Positions 20,802 to 35,300 of a stretch of 64,000 nucleotides of DNA are shown in pieces (position 1 is the stretch's first letter; every line of letters begins with the position of its first letter). The translations under genes were made by a program, and so were the position numbers. Below the pieces are notes generated by a model, which did not search any database, was not told the DNA's origin, and saw only the letters and a list, made by a program, of their open reading frames with translations. The stretch lies in assembly GCF_043641665.1 (NCBI RefSeq), contig NC_092193.1:3612001-3676000 (forward strand), given 5' to 3'. The DNA is from Enoplosus armatus (taxonomy: Eukaryota > Chordata > Actinopteri > Centrarchiformes > Enoplosidae).

Positions 20802-23800
20802 CACAGCTGCACCCGTCGCTACTCCATCAGGTCTGGCCCCGGTCGGTGTGGTGCCTGGGCGTGTGACGGACATACTGACTTTTTAGCTTCATGTACGTTT
20901 CATCATATTTGGAGTTATTTGTTTGTTTGCAGTCACACTTTTAACACGTGCTTAATGTTTTTTTCATATTTTGTAAATGTGTAGATTACTAGTTTTCATG
21001 TCGGCATCTATTTCCCAGCTGTTGGTTTAAATATTTAAGCTAATAACGATCTACTTGCTGGGCAGGAAGGACTTGGTATTCTGAACGTGGCGTTTCTCGT
21101 TGACTTGTTTTTGCGTGTGTTGGCTCTTGATCCAGGCGACATCCTGGTCTGAGCTGAATTTAGACGTGTCTTGCAGCGTAGGAGACGAGCAGACAGACAG
21201 ACGGGGGGGGACGGGCGAGAGGTTAAATAAGCCCAGAGGAGTTTCTTAAAACGACTCCAGTCTTCTGTCTGTACTGTTGTAGAATATCAACAGACAGACA
21301 GGCTACCGGTCACATATCTGTGGGTGTCAGAAGTGTCTCAACTGTCATTTAAAGTGCGGCCTACTTGTTTTGAGGCTCTCCTTGTACATACTACAGGATG
21401 ATTTGAGTGGTTTATTTATTTAAAAGATACAATAGGGTTCATGCAGCAACTTGTGCTGTAAAATAATCCTTTGCATCCATCAAACCGTTTATCCTGTTGA
21501 AGATGGCGTCGGGCTGGAGCCTTTCCCAGCATGCACAGGGTGTGAGAAGGGTTACATCCAAGACAAGCTGCCAGTCCATCACAGCACAACACCATCGTCC
21601 TCTTGAAAGCCACCTCCTCGTCCTCTTTTACAGTACTGAGCCTGTTTTAGCTGACACCCATAAAAACACTCAAGTGTTTACACGTATTGATCTCATGTCT
21701 TTGTATTTGACCCATTTGTTGTGTCTGTAGTTGATATTGATTTTCAGAGTGCACACGCAGACAAGCGGAGATGCTGTGAAACTGAATCTCGCTGAGCCTT
21801 GTTGCTGCAGATGCTGAATATGGAGGTTTTTCTCAGATTTTACAAGCAGTAGTTCCGGGAAGGAGGAGTATTTTTGTGTTGGAGGGTGATATGAGGTACA
21901 TTAAGCAAAACTACCTTGTATGTGCTCTTTTGATTGTTTTCTTATCAGTTAATTTGCAAAGACTTGACGTTGACTTGCTTCATTTTGTTAAACCCAAGCC
22001 TGATGGCCATGAAATGTTCGATTATGAACCACGTTGTATTTGTGGAGAAACAGAGCAGACAGAGGAGTATGTTCAGGTGTCTCGGTGCCACCTGAGCTTG
22101 AATGTCAGTTTTCAGCTGGTGAAGCAAACTATAGATGGAAACGCAGTCGTAACCTCTTTTTAAAGCCATCTCGGGAGATAGATACCATAGAAAGTGCTGT
22201 TGTGAGTAGGATATTGGCCTGGACCAGCGCCTGTGTGGAACTCCTCCAACGACAACATGATTGGGATGAATGAGAGGTCAGCCAAAACATGTGTGGTGGT
22301 TAAAGCGAAAAGTCCTTTCTCTGTCATGGTGGCTATCACTGCTCATGCTTTTTACCCTGTTCTTCAGACTGCCGTCGCTGCTTCCTGCGTACTTCCTGTC
22401 CAGTTTGTTACCAGGAAAAAAAACTCCAAGACCTTCCAGCTAGCTAAAAATGAATGCTGCTGAATATAATGTAATATAACGGAGTGATTTCCTCTTATCT
22501 TTCACTGTGACACACGTGGAGGGACGTCCTATCTTTCACCAAACCACACCCGGCTCAAAGACCTTCTTGAGCGAGTGTTAGTGATGACCTCATTTATTCC
22601 AGGCTAGCCCTCCTTCTCCTTCTCCTCTTCCTCCTCCTCCTCTTTCTCCTCCCCCCTTTCTTCCCTCTCTCCAGCCTCCTAATGAGAACAAGATGACAAC
22701 TTTATACCAGACTCAGCCGGGGTGACACAGAAACAGAAGACGGTTTAAAACTGAAAGACACTACTTTCACTATCCACCAGTCTATAAAATGGCAGAAGAT
22801 GAGGTCTTCAAATATTAACAAACTAATGATATTCAATTTGCAATAAAACAGAAAAGCAGCAAATCCTCACATCTGAGAAGTTAGAATCAGACGACTGCTT
22901 CCAGTACTATATTGACTATGAACTTTATTGTCCACAGTGGTGGAAATCTGTATTTGACTCCACCTCAGCCATATAAACTATTGCGACACAGGGCATGCAG
23001 CGTTAGAGACAGCAACAACATGGAAAACAATAATAACACAGTCGAAGTTTTAAAAGATTTCTAATTACACTTTTACTTTAATTAATCTGTCATTGAAAGG
23101 TTGATGAAATATCAGTCAGTTGACTATTAGATTGATAGCTTTAGCACTAGTCTTAACAGGACACATGCATAGAGTGTATTTATGTGTGTGTGTGTGTTCA
23201 GGGGGAAATACATGAGACTATGATAAGATACAAAAACAGCTTCCAACATTTGTGTTCTCTGTTATGATAAAATGTTATTGATAGTTCATTCATATTTGTA
23301 TATATCATCACCCTGAGGCACATTAGATTACATTCTGCAGTGTGTGTTTGTCTGAGTACAATAATGGTATCTATCAACAAGCTCTCACCTCCTACCTTTT
23401 CTGGAGGGCAAACCAAGCTTCAAATGTTCAGCAACATGAAACAATATGCTTCTTTCATCAGATTAATTACATCTAATCGCCTCACCTTTAACTCTGAGGT
23501 GAACATTTTTGTCCAAACAAGCCCTTCTTCTCTCCGTCTTGTAAATCATTTAAGCTTGTTGTTTGGGGCAAAAATCATTTCTGAAATAGCTGCATGTGTT
23601 TAAACACGAAACGAAATGTTGCAACAAAAAAAAAAAAAAAACGTTTAAAAGCCGTTTGAACCGTCGAGGTGTGTTTTTCGGCTGCTGTGACTGGCCGCGT
23701 TCGAACAGCCCACCTCTTGTGCTCTGCAAACAGTGGCACCACTCACCCGGCTGACGAATGCGAGGCCTTATGGGAGGCCCATATGGCTCATGGGTAAAAA

Positions 23801-26800
23801 GGATGTGTGACAGTGTCCCTGGTTGGTGTTGGTTGCTATGACGACTGCACCGCTGCATGAAAAGATTCAAACACACACACATATATATATATATACACTG
23901 TGAATACACAGACATTTGAGTCATTCAGATTTTCTTGCATGCATAATGAGGAAGGCTTTAATTTATGGGTCCGGAAATTTTCTAATAATTTCCAAAGGAA
24001 GTTTAATTTGGCACTAATTATTAGGGAAAATAGAGAGAATGTTCTGAGACATATGAGTACCCACTCATTTATTTGAGTTTGGAAAGCCTGGAAATGATAG
24101 TAATAGTGATAGTAGGAATTTTCCTTGAAGGAGCTAAAATCTTAATCTTAAGAAAAATCCCAATGACTGGAAAAACGGTTTAAACGGTGTAAATATAAAT
24201 TGTTGCTCTTCGAAGAAGGTGAAGAACCTGAGCTGGATCCAAAGCCAGTACCTGTCTTCAGGGCCTGTCTAGTAAGACCCTGCAGATCATCTGGAAAGTT
24301 GGGTGATTCCTAACACCCGTGATTTTCATAGCAGACCGCACCTGCAAGCAATTTGAGCTGCCAGCTTCACCGATAAGTGTCCACACCGAGCAGTAATCCT
24401 GTATCAAATGATGCTCGCCTGTACCGTGTGCACCACACAGCCTCAGTCAGCGCAGGAAATAGACCCGTTTCTGCAAAGTGCAACAAAGACAACAACATGT
24501 GCCCCCCAGTTTAGATGACTATAAGATGGCTACTCTGGTAAAAGACGGTAATGCCACCAATTTGTTGGAATTAATAGTCTATCAATTGAAAACCGTCTCT
24601 ATTTTCCATATAACTCGTACCAAATTACACAGTCCTTGCCAGGAAATTACAGATCACATGTCAGTTTCTAGGACATATTTAGAAGATTGTGGGACCCGTA
24701 AATACAGTGTTAAGCAGAATGTTATTCAAGGTGATTTGTGGGATGATTACTCAGGCACGTTTAAGCAGTCTCAGCATTTCACCTTGAGCAATTGTCACCC
24801 ACACAAGCCCTGAGTCATGGGTGTGTGTGTGTGTGTGTGTGCGCAGGTATTCGCATATACATGCATGCACTTAAAGTAAGTACATTTACACTCAGTGCGT
24901 TTGTTTGGTGTCTTGCACAATTGCAGCTTCTCTGTCCTGCACCCACCTTGTCCATAAACACACAGGTTAGCAGTGAGGTAACCGTCGCAGGCTGTCACCT
25001 CCTTCTGTGGTAAACGCAGTGAGGTGTCTTCACCTCCCTCCCTCCCTCTGTCTCTGCACTGGTCGGGCCTCAGCGACCAGAGAACCCACAACACTTCTGA
25101 GCTTGACAACGCCTTACATGGACAAGGAGAAATGAAGCCATGTCGCATTAATATTTCTGATTATCAGTTTGTAAGAATGCGCTCGCAGCAGAGCTGGATG
25201 GTTTATTCAGATCAGGTCATATACAGAGTTATCAAGATAGACTTCCTGATATACATCAAGGCGTATTTCTGTTAAGCTTAAAGAACCCCTTATGCTAGAA
25301 ATTCACTCGCAGCAGTAGTGATGAAGACCGTGAGATGTAGATGAAAACTAAGTAGTAATTGGACACAATTCTTAAATCTTCTGAATTGATTGATAATGCG
25401 GATGAATCCTGCAGTGTGAGAGAAATGGTTTGTGGTTAGCGAGTTTATATCTTTGCCAGATTTTGCCATATGGAGAAAGCCCACTCGCCTTCCATATTTA
25501 TTATAGGTGTCAGTTGGCATCCAGCAAAAAATACCTGGGACATTCACAAGATAGCAACACCTCATTTTAGCTCGGCTTCGTTCCAGTATTCTGTACCAGT
25601 ATCAGTGCGGTGCTACCGACCAGCAACGCAAGGAGCTTTCAGCACGGCAACTAAATGTGGACGGAGCCAAAATAACAGGGGAGCGTTTGTACTCGGGGTG
25701 TTAAGCTGAAATGATCGAACATGGTACCAACACTACCAGGGTGAAGACAGACTTCTGAAAATTCATCTGTCATCTCTGAGAAGTTTGAGAATAGAATTAT
25801 AGCTCTTAGCAGGCCTCGCACAGAGTACAAGCTTACAGTTTACCGGTGTGTGTTTGCATCCCCTGAAAAGCAGACCTGAGTACTGTTTTAAGTCTTCTTG
25901 GGAAGGAGTTCCTTGCTAACGCTCACCTTTTTAATGATAATAGCTAGCGGTTTTCTTCACACTAAGACACTTGGAGCATATGTCACATAAGCTTCACCCA
26001 TGTGTGTAATACTGGGGTGTGATTCGTAAGTGTAATTAGGAACGAAAGCCCCTTTTCAAAATAAAATGCAAAAAAAGTAATATCGTCAGTGCTGTTTGGA
26101 CACGAGTAACGATACGAGTAAGAAACCACAGATGCAGCTGACGCGGCGGTTCCCTGGATTTAGTCTTTCTATCTTATTTGTGGTGAGAAAAGTGTCACGA
26201 GGAGACAAAGACAATGCTTGAGGAGTCGATAGGAGCTTCAGGATTACAGCAGCTCACAGCAGATGTGTGTGTGTGTGTTTGATAATGAGATTAGGGCTCT
26301 CCCTCCTCTCCTCGAGTATCCATTATCTTCTGTCCTATCTTTTCCCCATTCATCTCTCCCTCTCCTCCCGGGTTCCTTCTGTGATTGTCTTGAGCCTCGC
26401 GACATATTTCGCTCAAAAATGTTGTGTCCAGATGTTTTTGTCAAGTCATGAAGCAACTGGCTGATCCACGCTGTTCTTGATTTAGGCCTAAACGGGGTTA
26501 CAGTTTTAAACTTTTATTTCCCGACACACTTCATACCATCTGTAACGGATCAATCTGCCCAGTTTTGAGGCTGAAGTGTACTTTTATGCTTTTGGCTCTG
26601 AAATACTCCTCATATAAAAAGCTTTAATCATCATGATGCTGCAGAGGAATGAATACAAAGGACTTCTTCTGCCCTCTTGTGGCAGTATTTTATCAGTGCA
26701 TTGTGTTTTAGTACTTTGATTCCACTCTGTAGGGAAGGTATCACAGGAATCACAGCCCATTAATATTAACTGGGGCGACAAAAAGAGCTTTCCTGTTGTC

Positions 26801-27955
26801 TGTTTCAATGCAGAGTGTTTGAACTGACCGTCAGCACCCTCCAGAAACCTGCCGACTCTTTATCTTCCTGCCCACTTTGGGTGCTGCGTTAGCTTTAATC
26901 AGTGACAACTTTGACAGTTTGAGGCAGTCTTCATGTTCATGACTGTAGCTGAAAGAGACCTTTGAGTTAATTCCCCCTTTTTTAAAAGGCTTTATCAGAG
27001 TGGAAGATTTATTGCTGTTTTTGTTTCGGTCAGGGGGGGGGCTAAGAGTCAGCCTAGTGTCCCTCGAGCTTGGATCTCAAAATCTCAAAAGAATGGTTGC
27101 CTCTTGTTTTAAATCCAAACTGACTGCAGCCTCTGAACCACAGAGACGACAGGCTGAGACCACACAGACAAACACAGACGGTGATACTCTCAGCTGATGT
27201 CTCCGACCCAGCGGGAGCCGGCGGTTTACTTTATTTTGCTGGTCGGATGCTGGTGCTGAGGGTTGGAGCGATGACCACTCAGCACTCTGCATGTCTCGTA
27301 GAGATCAGCTGTGATTTCTGACAGCTCACTGTGGCTGCGTACAAGGGCACTGCCGATTCTTTGGTTACTGTTGCATGATTCTTTAACAAGCGCTGCCAGG
27401 AACACGGTTGATGATCCGCTGGTGTATCATCTGGTAAGATGCTGAAGGTGCTTGTCAGTGGTCAGTCATTCTGGATAAACGGATTTATAGGACGCGCAAA
27501 GCATTTTAATTAAAGTTTTTTCAGCGGGGAGAAACTTCACAAAGGCTTCATAGATGAGGTGTGTGTGTGTGTGCTCACGGTTAAAGTTGTTTTGGGCCAA
27601 AACCACTTCTGTGTAAGCAAAAACACTTCCAGGCTTAACTCAACATTTTAGCATCGCTCCTCTTCACATTTGAACTTCCAGACTTTGACCTCTGGGAACT
27701 GCCACGTGCACAGACTCTAGCGCCTCGCTCACAAGCTCAAAGGCGAGACTTCTGAGACTCATTTTCAACCCAGTCAGTCAAGAGATTCAGTGCGGCAAAC
27801 TGACTTTCTGTGATTTTTAACCAAAAGTTGTTGTGTTTCCTCCTACAGGAATATTTACTTACAGTAAACAGTCACACAGAGCTCAAGTCAAATTCTTTCA
27901 TGATTATCAATATTAAAACTAAAGATAACAGTCAATTAAATACTCACACACACAA

Positions 27956-27959
<4 letters not shown>
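20801..27959. other. Intron 2 of pard3, segment b (no gene seen)
   Basis: No exon, RNA gene or intact transposon could be supported. There is a pyrimidine-rich CTC/CTT stretch at about 22608-22680, a poly-A at about 23625-23641, an (AT)n run near 23880-23895 and a GT run at 24821-24842. Frames of up to 124 codons occur without domains. The block at 25570-25740 is somewhat richer in CpG than its surroundings and could be an old repeat, but I cannot name it. Confidence 0.55.

Positions 27960-28002
<43 letters not shown>
27960..28002. repeat. (CA)n microsatellite, 43 bp
   Basis: A perfect alternating run preceded by a shorter interrupted CA tract (about 27943-27959), so the locus is a compound CA repeat. 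Confidence 0.97.
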
Positions 28003-28006
<4 letters not shown>

Positions 28007-28997
28007 CCAGAGGGGTTCTCACCACAGTGACTCAGCCAGCCCAGCTGTGGTCTGTGGGAACAGCAGGAAGTGGTGTGTGTCTATTTCTGTGTATGTGTGT
28101 GTGACACACATCAGCCCCCCCCCCCGCCGAAGTGGGTGTTCAGTCTACATTGTCTCTACAAGTTTATACAGGACGCTGATACAGATTTCAACCAGGCCGG
28201 AACTTAGAGCTGGGCTGGACAAGAAACCAACAGAACGGATCTCTTAAGGTGTGTTCAGACCAGAGACAGGCACTGGAGGGTTTTTCACAACCTGTGAATA
28301 TTCTCCCTTAACAGCAAATGGGAGTACTGGGGAAGGCAGCTAACGCTAGTGCTTACTTGGTTCATAGTGAAGTACAACCGATAGCAGGAATCAAAATAAC
28401 AGAGTTAACAAAAACAATTTCCACTCACGGTCCACTTACTCGCTTGGTCTTTCTAACACTTAAGAAATAAAACATGGAAAATTAAAACATCTTTTAGATT
28501 ACCAGTTTCCTCCCAGTAGTGGACATATATAGAAGTTTTTTAAAGCAGCCATTTGCTTTTAGTCTATATCTGTACGCCGTATTAATGTCTAACAGAGAGA
28601 GTCATTGTCAGTAGGCACTAACTTTTAGCTGATAACAATAAGTTTACAAACTCAATCATTCACTGACAGCAGCAGAAGTCTTCCTCAGTCACTACCTCCT
28701 TGCACCACCAGGGGTCAGTGTGGTTTTAGGTTTAACAAAGCTGAGGCTGAGGTCCTTCTCATCAGTGTGGTTGTAGGGGGGGGGGACAGGAGGAAGTTTG
28801 TCTCTAAAGCTCCGAGGCCTTACATCATGCTCCCCTGGGTGCTTTCTGTGCCTGCTGGGACTGTAGTTACTGTTGCGCTGCTTGAGGAAGGTTTTTAGAG
28901 TGAGGGAGGGCAGGAAGGAGGTGATTTTATGTGTGTGTCTCTTCCTTTGGGGATATGTGGGTATACATGTACACAATGTGCTCAATTACTTTGTGCC

Positions 28998-29000
<3 letters not shown>

Positions 29001-29055
<55 letters not shown>
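29001..29055. repeat. (GT)n microsatellite, 55 bp
   Basis: A perfect alternating GT run in intron 2, about 1 kb downstream of the CA run at 27960 and in the opposite strand sense. Confidence 0.98.
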
Positions 29056-29056
<1 letters not shown>

Positions 29057-31261
29057 CAGAGTTCAATAGGAGACATAAAACAGCATTTTTATTGCTCTGG
29101 TTTTAAAATATGTAACATGAGGATAAATTATTTCTAGTAAAACTCATCATTACACAGTATCTCGTTGATGATGCAACCTCCACTTCTGCCTACCTACCGT
29201 ACAGCCGTCATTTTCTGCATTCTTTCTTTCAACGTGCTAACTAATGAATTTTAATTCCTGCTGCAGGAAGTGGCAGGGATGCAGGCAGGAGGTGAGTGTT
29301 AAAGGAATAAGGGAATAAACAGGATGTTGTGATGTGATCAGCACTGTTTGTGTAGTCACTTCCTTCCACCGTCAGTGCTTTGATGGCCTGTGAAGTTGTC
29401 ACAAATAATTCAGAGTCGGAAAGTAAATTGTCTTCTCCTGTCTGCAGTCACAGATTGTACTTGAGTAGAAAAACCTTGTTGATCTTCACATTTTAGCTGG
29501 AGTGCTCATTCAAAATGGTTTGTATTAAGGACAGCAGTGAAACAGCATGAGTAGCGACGATATGGCTAAAATATTCCATCATAACATACGATATGAATAT
29601 ATTCTGTGATTATAGTAAGTTTTCAAGTAATTCAATTGAGGAGCCATTCATATAGTTTTTGGGCTAATCCAGTGACTGAAATACCTGAAAAATAAAGGTA
29701 CGTCAGCATTTACAGGCTTTTCCACCAGTGTGATGTAGAAATCCTTTAAATCCAATGTTGACATAAATCAATCCCTCTCACTGATTTATAGCATACCCAT
29801 AATGGTCTCATATGATTTGTTAAAGAGATATTAAAGGGGTAGCTATATCCATTATTAATGGTCGAGGAAAATCTTCGATGTTTGATGAATTTATATCATC
29901 TCGTAGTATATTTTGTCAGATTGCCAACCCTATTTGCAGTCAGTGAAAGGGAGGGTTCAGACCTCAATGCAGCAAAATAGAAACCCACTGAGAGCCGTAC
30001 AGCAAAAGCTAGATGGACTTCTGTTTAACTCTGTGACAGCTGCACGATGATCTTACAAGGTGTCCTAGTTTCAAAACCGATACGCACACACACACACACA
30101 TTCAAACAGACAACTAAATGGTATGCACACATAGATGAAGACTTCCTCCAAGCGTCTGGCTTCCATTCAGAGCTGCACGAAACAAGGAAGAACTCATCGA
30201 CCCCCGAGGATCAGGATCCATTCTAATCGACTCCACTCCACCGCACTGTTGTCTCGCATGTCCTCCTATTGTTACAGTGAAGGTAACCCAAACACTGACG
30301 AGTGCACCATTATTCCAGACGAGGTGTGTTATGGTTTGCAGTACAGGTTCCGTTGTTACACTGCTGCCCTGTTAGAGAGCCAATCATTTGTAGAGATTTG
30401 TCAGGTATAAAGAGAGCTGCTTCGACAGCTATACTCCCAGAAAATGTTCTGGTAACAAAGTTGTAACCAGTGATGATTAGTGCCGGAGCCAGGACAATAC
30501 TATAGCTTCAGTACAGTTAATAACATCATACTTTATTTAACACAGTTAGAGGAATATGAATATGTTTTCCACAAAACCCTTGACTTCGTCTAGGAAGGAT
30601 TCCAAACTTCTCCACGAACCAGTGCACAATCAAGATGCATAAGAAGTTGTGAAGATTTGCTGCTTATCTGTGTTCATTCGTCTGTGTAAAAACATATGAT
30701 GGCCATTTCTAACTATTAGATAAGATCATGTGATTAATTGAAAAAGAATAGACACGTTAAACACCTCAGCCGTGCAGTATTGATGTTCTGAAGACTTTCG
30801 GGGTCATTTAAGTGTTTGGTCAACAACACAAACTGAAAAACTGGTGTTTTGTAGATCACAGAATGATGAAACTTTCTGAAATATTTTCTCTCTAAATCAC
30901 TCTGAGAGTTGCACCAGTGGGCTCTTTATTGAACCGCCACACTTTAGACAAAGACGAAGCTTCATCGGCAGAATTCAGTGCCATCGAGTGGATCTCCTGG
31001 CGCCACCACAATAGACGTTTCACACAACAGGGTGAACACTGTGTGACAGGCAGGGTAAACAGATAGCAACACTATCTACAGCCGCAGGTTGAGGGGCCGC
31101 TGGATTTGATGGAGTGCCCCGATATCCTGCCATTCATTAATTCATTCACAGACGCTGGCATGTGGGAGAAAGGCTAGTACCGCTCCCCTCTCAGCGCATG
31201 TTAAATCTGTTATGGTTCATCAACAAGTGCCAAGTTGGCAGTGGCCAGTGTGGAGAAGTGC

Positions 31262-31298
<37 letters not shown>

Positions 31299-32104
31299 TT
31301 CCTCTTCTTCTTGAGATCGCAGGAACTCTGCATGAGTGTTAAATAAGGAGATTGTTGACTTGCGGCCAGTCGCTCTACTTTCTGCCTGTTTTATCAGATC
31401 GAAACACAACCCCTGAATACTCCGAGCAGCAGTCGACCCAAGTGACAAGACATCCTGTTGTGTGGAGTCACTGAAGGAGGAGAGGAAGTGTGTGTTTGTG
31501 AGTGTATGAGAAAGTGGGAGGAGTTAAAACTACTCATTTGTAGTGTGTCAGTTCTGGTCTTACCAGTGGGTTTGCATGTTGTAGACCTATTGTAATTTAT
31601 TACACATCACATATGTTTTACCTTGCAGCTGACTATTTTGCAAATCATGCTGTTGTGCTTTAGAAATGTTAATGTATTTTCTTACCGTTCCCTGGAACTT
31701 TCCATACAGTAAAAAAAATAAAAGTTTAAAGCAAGTGATGGATAAGTTTCATGAGTCTGCTAATTGATATTTGTAACGTACAAAAATGAATGGAAAGTAA
31801 TGGCACACACACACACACACACTGGTCTGATCCTGTGAACCAAAAATGGCTGCCATGTCTGCAGAGCTGCAGAATTTGGGAAGCCTTCAGGCTACGGTAG
31901 TGGAGGAAAGGCGCTTGTGTAATTCAATGAAAAAAATGATTTACCTTTTCCAAAATCACAAGAGGCTGTGGTTTTCATTTCAGGCAAAATATTTCCAGAT
32001 GTGAAATATGAAGGAAATCTTTTGTAATATCTGCAATTATACACCGAGGGGTTTGGTTGTTCTGTAACCAACTTAAAGGTCAAAGTTCAGTCCCTATATT
32101 CCTA
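29056..32104. other. Intron 2 of pard3, segment c (no gene seen)
   Basis: AT-rich intron sequence with a GT run at 31264-31297 and a short CA run at 31804-31822. No exon or RNA gene is supported. Confidence 0.55.
31264..31297. repeat. (GT)17 microsatellite
   Basis: A perfect 34-bp alternating GT run followed directly by a CTTCCTCTTCTTCTT pyrimidine tract. Confidence 0.97.
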
Positions 32105-32180
32105 AGTCTGGACCCATTTGCCGGACCTTGAGCAAGGCACTGAACTCCTTACCTGCTCTGTCACTGTTAACTTCATCCCC
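32105..32180 (+). mobile_element. Probable retroposon (SINE/LINE-tail) fragment
   Basis: The stretch around ccttgagcaaggcactgaac (32126-32145) resembles a phrase widely seen in dispersed fish retroposons. The assignment is from memory of the pattern, with no target-site duplication or ends visible, so the family is not named. Confidence 0.3.
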
Positions 32181-32221
32181 TAACACACACACACACACAT
32201 ACACACACATGGATTTTAGTT

Positions 32222-32321
32222 AGCTCGGTTGCCATAACAGAGACACTGATGAAGATGATGCAAACGCAGATGCACAGAAGCACGGTCTAACAAGCTCGGT
32301 TGTCATAACAGAGACACTGAT
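32222..32321. repeat. Direct duplication, 29-bp arms with 71-bp period
   Basis: A 29-bp segment at 32222-32250 recurs at 32293-32321 with a single mismatch (gttgcc versus gttgtc). A gatgcaaac motif also recurs at a similar offset, which suggests a degenerate tandem duplication of about 71 bp. Confidence 0.8.
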
Positions 32322-35300
32322 AAGTCTGACTCTGAGCATGATGCAAACAGACACCGCAGACCCGCAGACCACTCCACTGCTGCTCATCCTCTGAGTGCTC
32401 CACCCCAGCGGGGAGAAGCCAAACTCATTATCAAACGCACAGTCGTGACCCTCCTCGCTCCTCACAGTGCAGAAACATATGGTAATTTCACCGTCTAAGG
32501 AGAGTAATGTGTGTCTTTAATCACACTGTGTGTACTGTATTTGCATAAAACACATGAAAGAGGGAATGATGGCAGATTTTGCCTTTTTGCAGTAGTGTGA
32601 TATTTGTCGCTTAACTTGAGCAGTGCAGTATTGGCATCCAGTTCATGGTGTTTAATTTAACCTGCTGGGAGTAAGAGATGGGTGGGATTTACAGCATCAG
32701 GAAAATCAGACTCCTGCCCCTTCAGAAAACAAGAATAAATTCACAAGATGGCTCCTTTCTTTAACAGTCTTAAAAATGGATTAATACTTTTTCTCATTTA
32801 CTATGAATTCATTTATTTCACTGATTTATCCACCAAATATGGCATACATTTGCTGGTTCCAGTTCCCTAAATGCGAGGATTTGTTTAATGTCATTTTAAA
32901 TAGAAAAGGTTGGCGTTTTGGACTGTAGGTCACACGCAAAAAGCAATTTGAAAACATCGCCTCAGACTTTGGGAAATCGCCAGGGGCATTTTTTTTATTG
33001 TATTTTCTCTTTTAAAGGCTTGTCAGATTAATGAAGATAATAGTTAGGTGCAACCCTACTTTAAATCCCTTTTTACGCAATGTGTATTTCCTTTGAGGCC
33101 TCCGTACGCCTGTTCACATAACCAACACGTGTTATTTTGAAACCATTCACAGCCTAGGCAGCCAAATGTGGGCCATTTAGCTCAAACTCTTATAGAAGAA
33201 CAACTTCAATTTCCTTGATCACCAGAAACATAAACATCAGATATGCAGATTTTTAGTGGAAGCCACAGTGTGTATAAAGGAGGAGTTCCTGGGAAGATCA
33301 TATTAGGATTTAGCTCTGCAGTGATGTAAAACCTATATTTTGATGAGAATCTGTGTAATGGGAAAGGCAGTGTCCTCCACTAACATGTTTTTGCTGCTTA
33401 ACTGAGCCTCGCTGCAGGCTGCTGCAGTATAGAGTTAGCAGTAGAAATGGCCGCAGTGTCCCCAGGGTTTGGTGTAAATGAGATTTGCTGGGGGGATGAT
33501 TGGGTCTGAGGCAGGCCAGGAGATGGACCTTTATGAAATCTGCAATCTCTGACAGAACAGCAGGGGAGAGTGCAGACACACTGCAGACTCTCACATATAC
33601 CAAAACATACTGATGCTCTTAAATAAAAAAGTGTGGCTGCACGGTGACCGAAAGTACACCGGACTATATTTGGCAAGTTATGTGGTACATATTCACACAG
33701 ACACATTCGTCAGCCGTCTCTTGTAATGCTTTAACTTCAGCTTCGATTCAACCTGATATCAAAAAACAGAGGAGCTTCTCTTTGCTTGTGATGAAATCCC
33801 AAGAGATACAAGGGACCTAATAAGACATCAGTCAAATTGGGTTTTCTCCTGTTGTTCAATGTCTTTTTTGGTTCTTTACTTGTTTTCCTGCTGACAATTT
33901 AAACCGACCTGCATATACTAAAGGATAATAGATCATTAGACCAGATCATTTGCTGGTTTGTCAGTAATTTGGATTTTGTTATATAGGGTCTGTTACGTTT
34001 AATAAAGATCTAAAGTACCTTAAAAAAATAAACAACAACTTGGCTGCACTCATAAAAACCATAAATCAACAACAGTCCACACGACCACACCCTACATTTA
34101 CACCCCCACCCTCCCCCTGTCAAAGATCCCTTTGTGTATTTGTACGGTGTTATTTCTGAAAGTAAAATCCACCCTTAGGTGGACCAGACACTGAAATTAC
34201 TGACCCTTTTAAAAACCTGACAGACCCAGAGTTGGAGGGGGGGGGGAGATTTTCCTCTTGACATCGCCATCCTCAGTGTTGTTTTTTCACTTGCTGTCAG
34301 AGTCAGTTAGACCGGAGTGTGGCAACATATAAAGGACCTCAAATTTCCTCCGTTGGTTTTCTGAATGTGTTGGTAATTGCGATCACCAAAGAAAGCATCA
34401 AATGTAGCCGCAGGCCCCGTGTTATTTTCTGAGGATAGATTTTCATGAAACATGGACGGCCGGGGTCAAACGTTTTCACACACGTCTCTGTGGGTATTGG
34501 AGCAGTGAAATATATTCTTCCGTACCCTCAAATGTCCCTTCACTGTCACACAGCAGTTTAAAAAAGAAATTGTTCTGGGTTTAACTACTTTTCCAAAGAG
34601 GCAAAATCATCTCGTTGTACAAGCCTCCTTAAATGCGTTTATATCTCTGTCAGCGACATCATTCAACTTTAACAGCATCCATAATAACGGTAATCTGTCA
34701 GCGTAAGTGCACTACTGACAGCTAAGCTTAGTGTTGCAGCCAAAAAAGCTCTTTGTCTGTGCTGTCCTCTCAGAGCATCAGGCTTCACATCCTTTTCTCT
34801 TAGACGTGGAGTACTACTGACTTGTGTTTTGACACTGATTGATATTTTTTTTTCTTTTTGACAAACCAGATGAACATACTCTGTGTGAGAGTCAGTGCTG
34901 TGAATTGTGGGTTAAAATGGTGACCTTTGTTGACATCTTATACCTCCTTGAGTATTTTCGTCTTGGCGTCCTAACCCATCTCCCATCCCATTTTTGTAAC
35001 ATATGCTCATTTGTGTTTTTCCTCTCGTTTGTCTTTTTTCCCCTTAACCTCCTCCCTCGCTTTCGTTCTGTTCGACTATATTTCTCTCCCTCCACCCCCT
35101 CTTCCGCCACTCCCCTCCTCTTCTTGTCACAGTAATTGGCTCAGAAAAATTATGCAGACTTATTTAGCCCTCTCTGAAATTTCTCTTTGCTTGGCTCACG
35201 CAAGATTAATTGCCTCGAGAAGCAGAGCGGCACTTGTTGTCCGTTTGGTTGAATTAACATTAAAACAGACCCGGCATGCAGTCGTCTTTGAACCGAGGCC

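Noticed and set aside
20607..20984. Overlapping frames on both strands rich in VCVC or THTH
   Set aside because: Artefacts of the 62-bp TG repeat, which is open in several frames.
27810..28247. 145-codon plus-strand open frame
   Set aside because: It spans the CA microsatellite at 27960-28002 (THTHTH run) and has no supporting signals.
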